64,000 bases of DNA from Dromaius novaehollandiae (GCF_036370855.1 NC_088102.1:25401001-25465000), one strand, 5' to 3'; shown: positions 1-13,520, numbered from the stretch's first letter. A program made the numbers and translations. The notes: generated by a model from the sequence alone, not told the origin.

Positions 1-479
1 GCTATTTCTTTAGGGAATATGGGACTAAGTTCACCCTTTTCCTTTAAGGCAATGCCCCTGCATGCTGCCTGCTAGATAGCCCAGGACCCAGTGTAGTTGG
101 CTGGGGAGTTAAGACTTGGGTTGTGAGACTCTTCAGCCTGAGGAGGTTTGCTGGCCACAGCTTGCCCCTTTTGGTAGCTACATTTCTGACACAAGCTGCT
201 GATGCTGCTGTGGGACCATGCTGCCTACATGCATTAGGGACATCCAGAGCAAGCTAGGACCTAGGGAGAAGTTTCCTAGGGTCAGCTCTTAGCTTCAGTC
301 TTCCCTGTGCGCTACTGTAAGCAGTTTACTAGGGTTTTCTAGGACTCCATCTTCCTATTGATATAAATAATAGTAGTAGCAAGTAACTACCTCTAAGCAT
401 GAAATTGAATTTATTAGTACCTGTGAAGCTGCTGAGAGATTATCAGTTTAAAGTGCTGAGCCATAATCTTTCAACAGAA
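1..479. other. Intergenic, no recognisable feature
   Basis: I see no exon, RNA gene or repeat family here. Weak CR1 similarity may begin slightly before position 480. Confidence 0.4.
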
Positions 480-1655
480 CAGGATCTGGATCTAAGGTAG
501 AAGGTATTCTTGAGGGGATGAATAACAGCCAATATAGATTTGCAGGAGTAACTCAAGTCACACTGATCTAGTTTCCTTTTCCAAAAGGGTAACAGGGCTT
601 GGGAGGTCAGGGATGCCAAATGTCTTGACTTTGGTGAAGCTTTTGACATGCAACTCATGATATTCAAGAAGAGATGCTCTGCATTAATCTACAGTGATAT
701 AATAAAAAATTGGTCAGAAAACCATTTCTTAAAAATAGTTATCACTATTTTATTGCCAGATGAAAGTAGTATTAAATGGATTCTACATGTGTTCATGGGG
801 GGGGGGGGGTCCAACACTAATCAATATTTCCATGAATGTCTTGGATAATGGAATAAAGAGTATACTTATTAAATCTGCAGATGACATCAAGCTGGGAGGA
901 ACTGAATATGCTAGAGAACAGAAATAGAATATGGAACAATCACAGCAAATTGGACAAATGATCTGAGAACACAAGATGAAATTCAACAAGGACATATTCT
1001 TGTAATTAGACTTAAGCAGGAATAATCAACTTCATAAATACAAAAAAAAAGAAACAGTCAGCTAGGTGGCAATTTTATAGCCAAGGGTCTGGAAGTTACT
1101 GTACATCGCAAGCTGAAAGGTAAATAAGAATGTCTCTACCACTAGACACTAAGTATCATACTGGGACAACCAGAATGCTTAGTCTGACAGACCCATGATG
1201 TAGGTCTTCCCCTGGGTTGTATCCAGCATTGGGTGTCCCGCTCCAAGACACAGGCTAACCAAGAGAGTCCAGAAGAGAAAAAGGGGAATGGTGGTCAAAG
1301 GTTAGGGTCCCTGGCCAACGAGGGCTGACTGAACAGACAGAGGTTACTTAAAGAAAAAATAATGACTGAGGGAAGACAGAGTAATAGTTTTCTAATATGT
1401 GAAAAGCTGCTACGAGGAAAAAAGAATAATCCTTTTTCCATGCACCTGGTGAGCAAGAGAGGTAATAAGCTAAACTTCAGCATGGAAGATTTGGCTTAAT
1501 CTGTTAAGAATAGGGAAGCACTGGAATAGATTGCCTAGAACTTAGACAAAATATTGTCAAGGGCAAAGGAGGTGCAGCTGAACATGCCTGGGGCAAGGAG
1601 ATGGACTAGATGATCTCTCAAAGCCCCTTCCAATCCTATTTCCTATAGCTTTTTC
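480..1655 (+). repeat. Old CR1-type LINE fragment (reverse transcriptase to 3' end)
   Basis: Decayed reverse transcriptase coding is recognisable. AACAGCCAATATAGATTTGCAG (532-553) matches the region before the TKAF-type block. CTTGACTTTGGTGAAGCTTTTGACAT (622-647) is the decayed DFSKAFD motif. Around 850-900 there is a degenerate ADD active-site segment (residues SADDIKLGG). The end (about 1595-1650: GGACTAGATGATCTCTCAAAG, then CCCCTTCCAATCC) is the characteristic CR1 3' tail. It has many stops and frame breaks, so it is an ancient, inactive copy. Boundaries are approximate. Confidence 0.8.
797..809 (+). repeat. Homopolymer G13
   Basis: Thirteen consecutive G inside the old CR1 fragment. The length may be affected by sequencing error. 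Confidence 0.9.
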
Positions 1656-1753
1656 GATCAGTAGGAGCAAGTTTAAACAGCAGTAGTTCACAGAAATCTA
1701 TTCCTCCTTTCTCATATCAGATTTTTCCACAATGAAATGGGAGAGTCTGAGGG

Positions 1754-1831
1754 TTTTTTTTTAAAAAAAAAAAAAAAAGAGAGAGTGCAGGGCAGAAAAG
1801 AAAAAGGAAAAAGAAAAAGAAAAAACACAAA
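1754..1831 (+). repeat. T9A16 then A/G-rich low-complexity tract
   Basis: Nine T (1754-1762) followed directly by sixteen A (1763-1778), then a purine-rich tract of GA and AAAAG units. It lies just past the CR1 tail. Confidence 0.8.
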
Positions 1832-3230
1832 CCCCCCACACACCAGTCCCTACGCAGCTTCAGTAAATCTATGGGCTGTAATCATCAAGCAGTTTCTAAA
1901 TATACCAGACACATTTACATATGCTCAACCCTGTGCAGAACAGAGCTTGGGACATTAATCTTTCAGCAACAAGGAGACAGGCCTCTCCAAGAAGCCCACG
2001 TAACTCTGTTCCTACCACTGGCTATGGAGCCATGCACCTCCCTGCACAAGCCTTCCTCACCCAGTAGCCCCTGCCAGGAAAAGCAGTTTTTATTCCTGGC
2101 TCAGTGGTCTGTGCAGTCCCAAAACTACAAAACTAAAGAGATTTCCCCCCCTGCCCCTTTTAAACCCAATAAACTAAAGTCATGTCTAAGAATCACAATA
2201 AAACTAGTAACAGTCTCACAGACTGGAAGCAGAGTATCAGCAACAACTGTTTGCAACATTTATATTTGAAATCATCCCCCACCCCCAACTCTATCAGGCA
2301 GAGAATAAGAGAAGCCCTTCTGCGAGCAGCCAGAGCTGCCGCAGGACGCGCTGTGCAGGCAGACACCGGGCGGTTGTGCTGAAGTGCAGAGCGAGCATGT
2401 GGAAGCAGGAGGGGAGAGCATGCGGGGAAAGCTGTGCCCTGCCATGCTCCCAGCCCAACAGTGCATCCTTACATGTGTGCTACAGAGAGACCAAATAGTG
2501 ATCCCAGGACTGTAATTAGCAGAAGTGTGACAAAGACATGTCTGTCCCTTCTCAAGTGACTGGAAACATTCCTGGTGTCAGGAGCGCATGACAACCCCTC
2601 CCATACCATAGGTATGTCTCATTATGGACCTTTGGTAACTCTCCTCAAATTGAGGAGGCCACTGTCCCTATAGTCTGCTAAGGATGAGGACAGTTAATAC
2701 CATTTCTGAGACAGGCCATAAAGTCCCCAATCAGCACCTAGTAAAGGCTGTGAGTAACCTATTTCTAGTGCTAAAGAGCTTCTGAGAGAAGCTGTCAGCT
2801 GGGCCCAGCTCCTCCTAGGAGGCCTCAGCTGCTGCAGGATTTTCCTCCATAGGCTCCAGCTTCAGTTCCCTATCTATGGGCTAGGGCTGCCACATGCTGA
2901 GCATCCTCTGCTCCTGGGGTGCAATGGGAGACAAAGGCTCTGGGCAACACCTTTGGGGCTGTCCCTGAGAAGGGCATGGAGCTATTTCAGCACAAGAATG
3001 AGCTCTTGCTGCACCTTGTTCTGCAGAGCCACAGGTCACTGCAGGGCCTTAAGCCTCCCCACTGCAGGGGGCTGGGGCAGCTGCAGGGCAGAACCGTGCT
3101 TTTCTCATTGACACTCTCACACGGGCAGTGGGCACCTGGGGACCAGGGCTGATCTCTGCGGCTGGCTGTCAAGGCTCTCTCTCCTACCTCCCTCGCCCAC
3201 AGCATCTCTTAGCGATGCTCCCAACACTGG
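1832..3230. other. Intergenic, nothing recognised
   Basis: Unique-looking sequence with several short open frames on both strands. None has a recognisable domain or flanking splice context. Confidence 0.4.
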
Positions 3231-3239
3231 CTGTGCCCC

Positions 3240-3345
3240 TGCTGCTTGAGTTAATTACAGTAATTATACCTGCGCTCCTCAGCTCCAGCTCCCTTTGTTG
3301 TCACTTTCCTGCCCGTTCATTTGCAAATCTAATCCCTCGTGGATT
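3240..3345. promoter_or_regulatory. Candidate enhancer-like block with homeodomain and POU motifs
   Basis: It contains two TAATTA motifs (3252-3257 and 3261-3266), a palindromic octamer ATTTGCAAAT (3319-3328) and an overlapping-adjacent TAATCC (3330-3335). These match homeodomain, POU and OTX-type core sites. No repeat or coding signal was seen. Function is inferred from motifs only. Confidence 0.25.
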
Positions 3346-6300
3346 TTTTTAAAAAGAAAGGGGGTAGGGAGGGCAAAGATACAAATGAAGAAGAAAAGTA
3401 CAATTCCTTTAACAGCGATACAACAGGGATAAAACAGCCTTTGAACAACACCAGGTGTTTCTTTCAGTGCCCCTGGGCGGGCTGTGTGTTGCTCCCAGCT
3501 CTGACAGAAAGGCCTTTACTAAGCTCCAGGCGCTGGATCAGAATGGAATAAAAGTAATCATTGCATCAGCATCCCACAACACCTGCCAAATCACCTCGGC
3601 TACCAAGTTCATGGCAGAGCTCAAGATACCGCCCAGTGCTTCTGAGTGCACTTGCGAAGAGCCAGGAAAGCATCCCTGGGCACCCAGGGCACTCGCAGCC
3701 TGAATCTCTGGCAACTGCTCTCCTCAGTGCTCAGCCCTACACATTTCTCATGCAGATTTCCCATGGGCAAGGGGCACTGCAGTGTCAGCCACAGAAAGAG
3801 AGGTCTGTTTTCATGCATGGAAGCAGCTGTATGGCTGCATGGGAGGCTTTTCCACAATGGCCCTGGAAAAGCCATTCAGTTCTGGCTGCCTGCCTGATAA
3901 AGCATAGATCTGAAGTCAATCCTTTGGGAAAAAGTAGTGGGAAGAAGGGTAACTAGAGGAAAAAAGGGGTTGGGGGGGGGGGGGCAGAAGCAGCTTCCTA
4001 ACTGTTTTCAGGTTTAGGCCTTTCAGGGCTTTGAGCAAGGGGAAGCCCATAGTCTACCCTGCCAGCTGACACCAGGATACCCTTTTGTAATGCCTCAGCA
4101 CTGCCACAAGGCAGCAAGGTAGACCAGCGCATCTTGTTGACCCATTACAGCACATAGAGGGCCCACCATTTCCTAGGAGAGAAATGCAAATGAATTGTCA
4201 GTGTTATTTTCCCTCTTTTAGGGCCAGTGGAGAGACAGAGCAGTACTGAGATCTTCTGACAAAGAGACAGGGCAAAGTGCAAAGGAGCTAGGGAGTCTCT
4301 AAGTGCAGCAGCTTAATTATAGTGAACTGAAGCACATTCAAACTATCCTTTACACCAGTTTGTCACTGTATGCTCACAGTTCTGGGCTTGCTCACATTAT
4401 TGTCCTGGATGCTAGTGCTGTCCCACAGTGCAGTGTTTTGTCATTCAGCTCCAGGGCCAACTCCTCTCACCATCCGTGCCAGAAAGACATTCCAGTGGCT
4501 GCAGAAGCCTGGGAGCTTGAGAAGGTGAGGACTAAACTAACTCCCCTTAACTCCTGAGCAAGATAAAGTGTTATAAGAACAGGCTCTTTTTTTTTAAAAA
4601 AAAAGAAGGCTGAAAATAGGTGATGTTTCTCATGAGCAGAGTAGATGTTTCCTATCATCATATGCTTAATACACTGAACACATGGTATTTTGCATATTTG
4701 CATACACAAGAAAGCACTTCTGGAGAATGGACAGGAGCAGGATGTAGAGGCTTTCTGAAAATTGTGGGCAGGCAGAGATACAGTCAGGGAAACAGGCCAG
4801 AACTGTGAAACACTCCTATTTTGAGGTCATCTCCAACAGGAGGTTTTTCACTGAAGTGAATTTGTTGCGTTTGCTTTAACCTAACATACAAAAATGCAAC
4901 CTCCCCCTTCCTCAAAGTAAGGCACTGTTTCCAGTCAAGAAATATGAAGGAGTACTACACAGACCTCAGCACCATGTTACTGTGGCATAGAGAACTAAGA
5001 AGTTTCAAAGTCCTGTAAGATGACATACTCCCATAGGCTGACTGCTGGAGGAGGAGAGAAAGGACTTGCAATTAGGTTGATTAAAATCGTGGTCCCAGTA
5101 TGGTCTGTTCTCCACAGTTGCCAGGAGACTAGAAGTCTGAGATGAACTGCTCAACCTTTTTGTGACAAAAATAGGTGTTTACTTCCACATCATATGAGTT
5201 CTGCCCCTTTCCAAGGCTGTGCATTCTCCATTTTTCCTTCAGGAAAATAATTCCCCTCCAACTTTGGTTTCTTAGACTTATGGTGAAGTTGATTCGTCAA
5301 GTTCTGAAACACACCAGTTCTTTCTTTCCCCCATGTTTCCAACCCAGTACCCAACTTGAGACTCTATGATAATCATTCAGTGGTTGTTCTTTCACTTTTT
5401 ATAATATTAGCCCTATCTTTTCTTTCTGCTCTGGAGCCCATCTCTGGATAGGCAGGTCATTTCCAGATTACTCCCCCTCTTGGCTATGCACCTGAAGCAC
5501 AGGATGGCTATGTGCCTTAGCTGAGTTTTAATGGATGAGGACATTGAAAAGAGCAGCCACTCACAGGCTATTAATCAGACATGCAATCCCTGCCAGGCAG
5601 TGCTTTATGCAAGAAAAAGTTACCTTAGCACCTCCAGAAACAGAGAATCCTGATGTAGAAAACCACCAGGCTATCTTATCAGCTTACTCCATTTTCTCCC
5701 TCCCTTTTCCCAGCTGATAGAGAGAGGGAAGGAAATACCGAGTATATTCATGGGAGATGGGTATATTCTCAAATGTAGCTTTAGTTTTGCTTTCAAGTTC
5801 CTTTTTGAGAACATCCTAACATTTACCAAAAAGAAAACATTTGCCATAAAAGAAAAGGCTGAAGACATCTATAACGTTCGAAGTGCCTCTGTAGCCTGAT
5901 TTGGGCCATTTGCTTCAAGAAAGTTTCATCTTTCCTAAAGCCATATACACTAATGAAACTGAGCTTATGTGCCTTTCCTGTGGCTTTCTCCCGCTGTATC
6001 TGCTGCTGCAACAAGCACATGTGCCAAGCAATGCATTTGCCCTTTTAATGACCTGATGCCAACATCTTGAGCAGAAGGCAACAGACTGCAATAGATGGGA
6101 AGATGCCACAGGAAGCATGCCACAGTTTTGGAAAGGAAGGATAGAGATGACAGTGGAGAGAGGACTGCAAGAATAGCTGTGAAATTAGCTCAAAGCTTTA
6201 AGTCTCTGCTACAGATGCTATAGTGAGTGTGTGGGGGAAAGGGTTTGAGTGTCAAGAGACAGAGGATCCTTGCTGCTATTAGCATAGCAGCAATCAGCTG

Positions 6301-8983
6301 ATAGCTGGAAAGAGCCATTTAAATCTCCCTGTGTAGCTGTGTTGTAACACAGCACATAATTGCTCACAGAGCTCCTCTCCACAGCCTGAGCAGCCCGCCT
6401 GCAGGAAGAGCTGTACTGGGCAGCCATCTCAGCACGACTGTCCACATGACTCCTTAGGTAACCTCCAAAGCAGAGTTATTTACCTGAGGAGCTAAAAACC
6501 TTTGTTAGATCCCATGACACAGAGGTCACTCCTGCAGTGGCTGCGCCAAGCTCTTTATCGCATCACTTCCGAGCAGAGAAATGGTTCTGTCTGCAGAAAA
6601 GTGTAGTCTGCTCCTCAGAATAAGGACAAGCAGCAGGATCATTACCAGAAGGTCTGTTTTCAGTCTTACTCTTCAGGTACTCCACCAGACTTTGGGCTAG
6701 ACTTGGTACCAGCCCTGATAGCACTCCTTCCCTGAGTTTGCTCCAACACACTTCCACAGTATTGCAAATGAAGATCTCTTTGGAGGGCAGGCATAGCCAG
6801 GGCCTCTGAAGGAAGCATACAGGAGCAGGAAGGCAAGGCCGCTTTAGTGGAGGATACACGCTCGCTATTACTAGCACCAGAATGAGAACCCCAGGTTTCC
6901 CACCAGCATTTTAATAGAAGTGTTTCTGCTCCAGAGACACCTTGACTGGATGTCAAGAACACATTGTAAAGGCAGGTCAATCCAGGTGTGAAGCAATGTA
7001 GCATAGAGATAGCAGTTGAAAGATTGCCAGAAGGAAAACAACTAAGAACACACCTAAGAATCTTAAATCCAGCAAGCTCACTGTGGAATTACTAAGTGAA
7101 TTGCTTCCTGAAACCTCAGATGCTAATTAACTTGTTTATTTTTTGTACTTAACATTCTCCTGTCCAAGCTGTACTAAATCTAACTTAATGCCCCAAATAA
7201 ACAGATTCCGAGTATCTTTCCTTGAAAGCATTTCCTGCTAGCTGCTACCTAGGCGCCATATCGGAATAACATTATTTTAACTCCTGAGTGGCCATTGTTT
7301 TGAGTGTTGTAAACTGTGAAGAAAGAAGGAAATTGTGCACGAAGTAGAGACTATACCTTCAAATACTTTCTGTCTACAGCTACAACTATCTAGCCTTCAA
7401 CAAAGGCTACTGGGAGGGTTATACAGCCCAGAGAGATGCACCGCTATATGTCAACAGCATCGAGTAGATGCTCCTTCAATTCATTTCCTGACTCTGCAGG
7501 AAGGAAAGAAAAAAATAATAGTGCCCTAGGGTGCTTTTCTAGTTCATCTTCAATAGTTCTTTTCTGTTTACAAACTCTTTTTGGATAGCAGTCTCCTAAC
7601 TTTGCTAACCCTCCTCCCAGCTCAGATATTGTCACTTTGATGCTGTTCATCCCTCAGGTTTCTAGTGGGTTCTTGCAGCTACAAGTCTGCCCCATTTGTT
7701 ACAGCATCTCCAGCCCCAGTGGCCATACAGCACCAGGCACAAAGGAGCCCAGGAAAGAAGCAACAAATGTTGGTTTTCTATAGGTCCTGTACAAATCATG
7801 AATATTTTGAAAGGTCTGTCCAACTGATAGCATTATTTAGCTTCTTCATGGCAAAGTAGATGGGGAATTCGGAGAACTACTGCTCCCTGCGCAAGCTGTT
7901 TTGCCACAGATTTCTGTCACTTCAAAAGGCGATTTGCTTCCACCTTGATGACAACCTTCGCAACTGATGGGAGGAAAGGAGGGTGTTTGTCTCAACAAAT
8001 AGAAGGTTTTGCAGATCCAGAGGTTATTGAGTGGCTGACAGAGGGGGATTAGCAAGAGCACAGTTTATCTTAGCAATAAATGTGGCCTGCCACAGATCTC
8101 TGTGTTAAAAACAGCCTCTCATGGTCAATAGGCTTGGCAGCTTTGGGTCAGTCAATAAGGCCTAGTACCAGCCTTGACATGAGCATCAATTCCTGCTTAT
8201 TTCAATATAGTTTATGTTTTAAGTCTCACAGAGGCTTTTCTACTGAGAGTTGCTCCTTGCTTGGCCAAACCCTTTCAGGCAAGGGAGTGAGAGGGAGAGG
8301 TGCTGGCCAGCCAATAGGCAGCAATATTTTAGGTCTGAGTAATGAGCTGGTGCACGAAGTGACACAAAGAGCTGCGCTTCAGACAAGAGACAAGAGTAAG
8401 AGACTCAGCAAACGGATGTAAGACTCAAAATCTGAAGCCTGGCCTGGTGCTGCACAGCTCTCCTATCACAGCGCTGGGCACAGCTGGAGAGCTAAATGAA
8501 GTAAGCACTGTGAAAAACTCTCAATGGTACTGCGGTGTAAAGAATCTTGAACCTGTATCTCAATTCTCAGTTTAAGGCCTTAGAAGAAAAGTTCTTCTGC
8601 TTACTATTGTTTGCTCCCCACAGCACTCTGTTCCCCCTTATCTGGCCCTTTACAAAATGTCCTTCAGTGGCCTAAGACGGAAGAAGAGAAAAACAGAAGC
8701 TAGAGATCTCCACAGAATATGGCACCCTCAAAAAGCCTAAACATTGCTTTGCTATTGTCACATTTGCTCCCATCCATCCTCAGCCACCCCAAGACACGAT
8801 GAAGTTATCCCCCTGTACTCATTGTCAGGCTTGCAAATAAGTCCAAAAGGAGATGCACTGTCACATATTTCATAACCACCACCACCACTTTGAGGTACAG
8901 GACTTGCTCTAGCCACCCTTTTCTTCATTTTTTGCCACAGTAAAAAAGCAGATAAATACTTGCCTGCCTCCAGGTCACCAAGT
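3346..8983. other. Intergenic, nothing recognised apart from a G13 run
   Basis: A homopolymer G13 lies at 3972-3984. Another T/A junction tract lies near 4586-4605. Short open frames on both strands show no family. No repeat family could be assigned. Confidence 0.4.
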
Positions 8984-9166
8984 ACCACCAACACCACCAC
9001 CACCAACACCACCACCACCAACACCACCAACCACAACAACACCACCACCACCAACAACAACAACAACCACAACACCACCACCACCACCACCAACCACAAC
9101 ACCACCAACACCACCACCAACACCACCACCAACACCACCACCAACACCACCACCAACACCACCACC
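8984..9166 (+). repeat. Compound (ACC)/(AAC) microsatellite, 183 bp of A and C only
   Basis: No G or T occurs between 8984 and 9166. The 3' part (9107-9166) is five perfect copies of the 12-mer AACACCACCACC. The 5' part mixes ACC and AAC triplets irregularly. A short ACC run also precedes it (about 8876-8890). Valine/leucine-rich and asparagine/threonine-rich open frames across it are products of the repeat. Confidence 0.97.
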
Positions 9167-9329
9167 TCAGGGCAGTTTCATTGCTACTGGCTCTGCCACC
9201 TCCCTTTTTCTTCCCTTCCTTTTCCACATCCTCCACATGTTGTAACAAACGAGCTACCAAAGCCATCAGCTGACACACTCGTTATCTCTAGCAAGAGAAA
9301 AAGCAACCACAACCCAAAGCTGTGACCTC

Positions 9330-9445
9330 TTTACAGTTTGTAATGAGCTGACAGGAAAATATTTCTGCCTGATTAGAATACTTAATGAGCTCCTGATTAT
9401 TATGAGTGCAAGCTGGCTGGCCTCCCATTTTGTCCCATCTGTAAT
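9330..9445. promoter_or_regulatory. Candidate noncoding conserved block (weak)
   Basis: An AT-rich, repeat-free block with GATTAG, TTAATGAGC and GATTATTATGAG-type homeodomain-like words. Support is by texture only. Confidence 0.15.
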
Positions 9446-12400
9446 GGCAGGAGAGCTTCTAACATCCCTATGTAATTCTTTCTCTTAGTCTAGCTGGAAG
9501 AGGTATAGTCACTCTTCACTAATCTGTACTGCACCCTGGGAACAGCAAAGGAGAAATACTGCTGGTATTAATTTATCAGCCCTTGCAGTAAACCAAGGGT
9601 GCTGCTTGGGAAAGGACCTTTAGGTCACCAGTGATGTCACCAAAGACATCAGCCAAAGGCACTGAGTCATGCTGAGCCCCAGAGAGGGCTATCGTTTGGG
9701 GTTTTAAGATCTCTTAACAGGTGTTTGGAACCAGGATGCTGTTTTCCCACTACATGTTACCTGTTAAAAATTAGCTTCCTCAAGCAACAGGTGCTGTTAG
9801 GCAATCTCACTAGCAGAGGAAAACTGCAAAATACTTATTTACAATGGAAGCATACAGTCAAAACTGGCCGGTGCGATAAGCAGAGGGCCTGGGTCTCCCA
9901 TGGCAGATGTGCAGATCAGGCACTGCTACACCTCCCCCAGATACCTACCTGCAGGTAGATGCAGAAAGCCAGAGAGGGCACATGAAGGGAACGTGCTGTC
10001 TTCCTAGGAGGGTCCCTGCAGAGCAGGCATCTGGTGTATCTGCAAGGCCACTCTCTGAATCACATCAGAGAGCTGTCTTGTCTTCTTTCAGCTTGGGACT
10101 GCAGACATCCCCATAAGACCCTGCACCTTGTCAGTCTCCACGTTCCCCCAGCACTGCAGGCCCCTATAGACAGTAGTAATCATTTGGTGATGCCAGGCCC
10201 CCTCCATCCCAGATCTAAACTCTGGGACTTTATACCCTGGAAGGGTCCTCTACTCTCATCTGCAGTCTTTCATGTCCACCTCCATCTATCACCACCTCCA
10301 GTCTTTCTCCCCTAGTTTTTTAACTAAAACCCTCACAACATTCGTTCTTGACCCCTTGTCCAAAAACCATGACAGCCAGCAATTCCTCTCATCAAGCTAT
10401 TTCTTCCTCCCTAGTGACCAGAAACACTTTTTCCTCTAGCTTCCCAACACGCCTTGCTACAGCCAAAAGTAAACCAGGGCCAGGTAGGTGAGGGGATGGG
10501 AGAACTTCTCCAAGCCCAGCTTACCTTGTAACACAACCTAGTGTTACAGTACACCAATGAGACAGTCACAGGCAGCATTAGTTTGGGTAGAAAAAAAAAA
10601 CCAGCCAATAACTGTGCTGATTAAATATTTAAGATTGAGCATATATTATTACATCTTTAAAGGCCATCTTTTTAGTTAACCTGCACTTCATTGGAGTGAC
10701 TGGCCTGATCTCAGTAACTGAGGTGCTTCGTGCAGTCTTGGTGATTCAACTCCAGCCCACACAGCTTGAGTGTCCAAGATGATCTGGTGATCTGACTGAG
10801 CCAAATGACTCATGTGACCAGCATAGCTTGGGACAGGACACCCTGGTGATGAGTGTGACTCAATCTTTGCTGCTCTTGTGTCATAAAGAATGGCTGGTAC
10901 AGATAGACACAGGCAAGTGGTTAGTCACTGTCTTGCACAGGTTGTAAAGATTTCAAAGTACTTAGTAATTATTGAAAACAAACGCAGCTGCATTCTATGT
11001 AAATATATATATTCTTTCAACAGAAAAGATATAAACTTTCTTGCTTAAAGGTTTGTGCCTTCTATAAACAGAAGTATGGAAGTAGGAAGAAATGTCTCCA
11101 GTTGGCAAGCCTTAAGCATTGTCAATTAGTGAGGTTTTTCTACCTCTCTCTGGGCAAGTCAGGACTAACTGCTGTTGGAGACTGCAGTCTGGACTAGACA
11201 CAGCAATGGTCTGATATGGTCAGTAAGATTCCATTTCATGTTATAAAACATGATGTTTTATTATAATTTGTGTTAATATTGTGATGACTTTTTATTCATT
11301 CAGACATCACCATTGCCCCTTAGTCTGTGTAATAACATATGTTTGGGGCATGCAGTTTGTTCTTCCAGTGAGGAAGAACTAGAAGGTTTGTGCCTGAGAA
11401 TATGCTAAACATTTTATGTATCCACACAGTCTTGGAGCAGAAGTAGTGAATAGCCTACAAGGGCTCTGTCGGGGACCTCAGCCCAGAACGGGTGCGGATT
11501 TCTCCTCAGACTGACATTAATAAAAGACCAAAGCAGAATGGTGGTGCTTATGGGTCCTGAGTATCTCTCAGGACAGCTGGCTCTACCCAGAACCTTCACA
11601 TGTTTCCATGGCTGAACTTAAGACAAATAGCTTGAAAGACTATGTATATTGGTACCATCCACTCGCACAGACCTTAACCTGTCTCTTGACACTGGTTATA
11701 CATTTTGTAACTGAGGCATTAATACTCAGCACTTGTAACACTTTTAATCCATGGATTTCAAAGCACGTCTGTGGAAAGAGAGATACTGCTTTTCTGTGGA
11801 AAGAGAGCTACTGCTTAGGCAGTCTTAGGTAGCCTAGAGATAACCTATTAAGATTTGGTAATAATGGCGAATATAGTCATTGACCCAGCAGAAGATGGAC
11901 AGAAAAGTGACAAAACCCTCTGTCCAATATGCAGTTGGTTTGGTGTGGAGCCCAGAATGGCTTCCCTGGCGTAATGTAATGTGGAGTTCAAAAACAGCCT
12001 CGTGTGAATACTGTAGTAACACAGAGTCGCTTGTGTAAGTCAAATTGTCCTACTTCTAAGTATAGTCTCAAAGACAATCTGTTGTTTGAATCTGTAAGGC
12101 ATAAAACACCAGCTTGAGCATTTCCTATTCCAGTCCCATTACAGGCAATGAGGAGACAGATTAAACATACTGTGTACTTTCCACTTGTCCCATTATAACC
12201 GTGGCATGTATTTCTAGGCAGGGGCTGCACCATCCCACTGTGGAGAAGTCCTGGGCAACTCTTTTCCATAGAATTCATGAGAAAACAATGACAAAATGAG
12301 GGCGCTGGTGAAGGCTGAGTCCCGTCCTGCTGCAATACACTGGTCCTGTTCTGTCCTTCCTAGCCAAGCAAGAGCCCTTGAATTTTTCTTCTGTTAGCTT

Positions 12401-13330
12401 TTATTTTCTCTTTTGCTTCCTCTTCCCCCCCAAGCCACACTGTTCTCCCTTAAACTCTTACCCACCCACTCCCGCTATGATTGCTGTCCATGCTCAAAGC
12501 GATTAACTCTGTTTTCTTCTTGTTTTTCTTCTGTTTTCACTTCCAGGCTTCTGACCTCTCTTCTGCAAATGATTTTTCGCCAGGCTTCCAAGAGCATTCA
12601 TGGATGTTGTGGCTTCACGTAAGCCAATGCAAGACCTTTAACTTAACTGGGTGAGAAACATATATTACTGTTGCTATAAGATCAGTGGTTAGCAGAGCTT
12701 CTATTTTTCCCTAGTAAAAGCCCTTTTGCATATGTACCCTAGGCCATGGTCTTATAAAATGTGGGAAAATGCCATCCTGACCTGGGAGTGCCATTCCATG
12801 TCCGGCTCTCCCCACAGGCCTGCTGAAACCTCTGAGTCCTGACTGCTCTTTCTATCCCAGCTGCCTGCCCCAAACTGAGTTGAATTCTGAATTGTGCCAC
12901 TATTTAAGACCAGACCATTGATATTCAGAGTGATCTAAAACTCACTGAACTCCCTTCTTCAATATGAGACATCAGCATCTTTATCTCACCTTTTCCACAC
13001 AGTCCAAGAATGAGGGATGGCACAAACCGTGGCCAACCCTCCTTCAGTCTGCATGGATGCCTGCTGGCAATGCTAGTGTGTTCACTCAAGAAGGTCAGTA
13101 AAGGAGGCACACAACCACATCAGGAGGATGTGCAGGAAGGGGCCAGGTCCAAAGCAACAAAAGAGATCATGAATAGCCAAATCAAGAATCACAGAAACAT
13201 CACTACAGAGTAGGGGGGAAGACAGGGTCCAGCAAGAAAAGCAAGCAGAAAATGACTCTGCACAAGCATATACCATCTAATCCACTGTGGGCAGCTGTGC
13301 ATGGACCATAGCAGCTTCATGCAGCTAGGG
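9446..13330. other. Intergenic, one short tandem duplication
   Basis: A 25-bp imperfect tandem duplication lies at 11769-11793 and 11794-11818 (CTGTGGAAAGAGAG units). Otherwise no gene, RNA or repeat family was recognised. Confidence 0.4.
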
Positions 13331-13334
13331 ATGG

Positions 13335-13520
13335 GGGAACCTCTGCCTTGTGGTTAAAGCACAGGCCTAAGGAAAGCTCCATTCCCAGTGTTAGCTGACG
13401 TTCCCTCTCTGGGCCCCATTTGCCTTGTCTATAGAATTGGGATATAAACTCCACCAGCTACCTGTGACTGCAAGGACAATGGTTTCCTTTAGGACTTTCA
13501 GATTCTGGGAAGGGCTAGAG
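13335..13520 (+). repeat. MIR-like SINE fragment
   Basis: The order of words resembles MIR: TTGTGGTTAAAGCACAGG, then a CATTCCCAGTG-like promoter box, then CCCTCTCTGGGCCCCATTTG and a GTCTATAGAATTGGGATA stretch, which parallels the MIR 'cctcagtttcc...tgtaaaatgggg' core. It is highly diverged and its ends are uncertain. Confidence 0.55.

Noticed and set aside
8984-9166. CRISPR-like regular repeat
   Set aside because: No unique spacers. It is a compound triplet microsatellite in a vertebrate genome.
8758-9325. Long open frames rich in Val/Leu/Trp (minus) and Asn/Thr (plus)
   Set aside because: They are translations of the A/C microsatellite and have no independent coding evidence.
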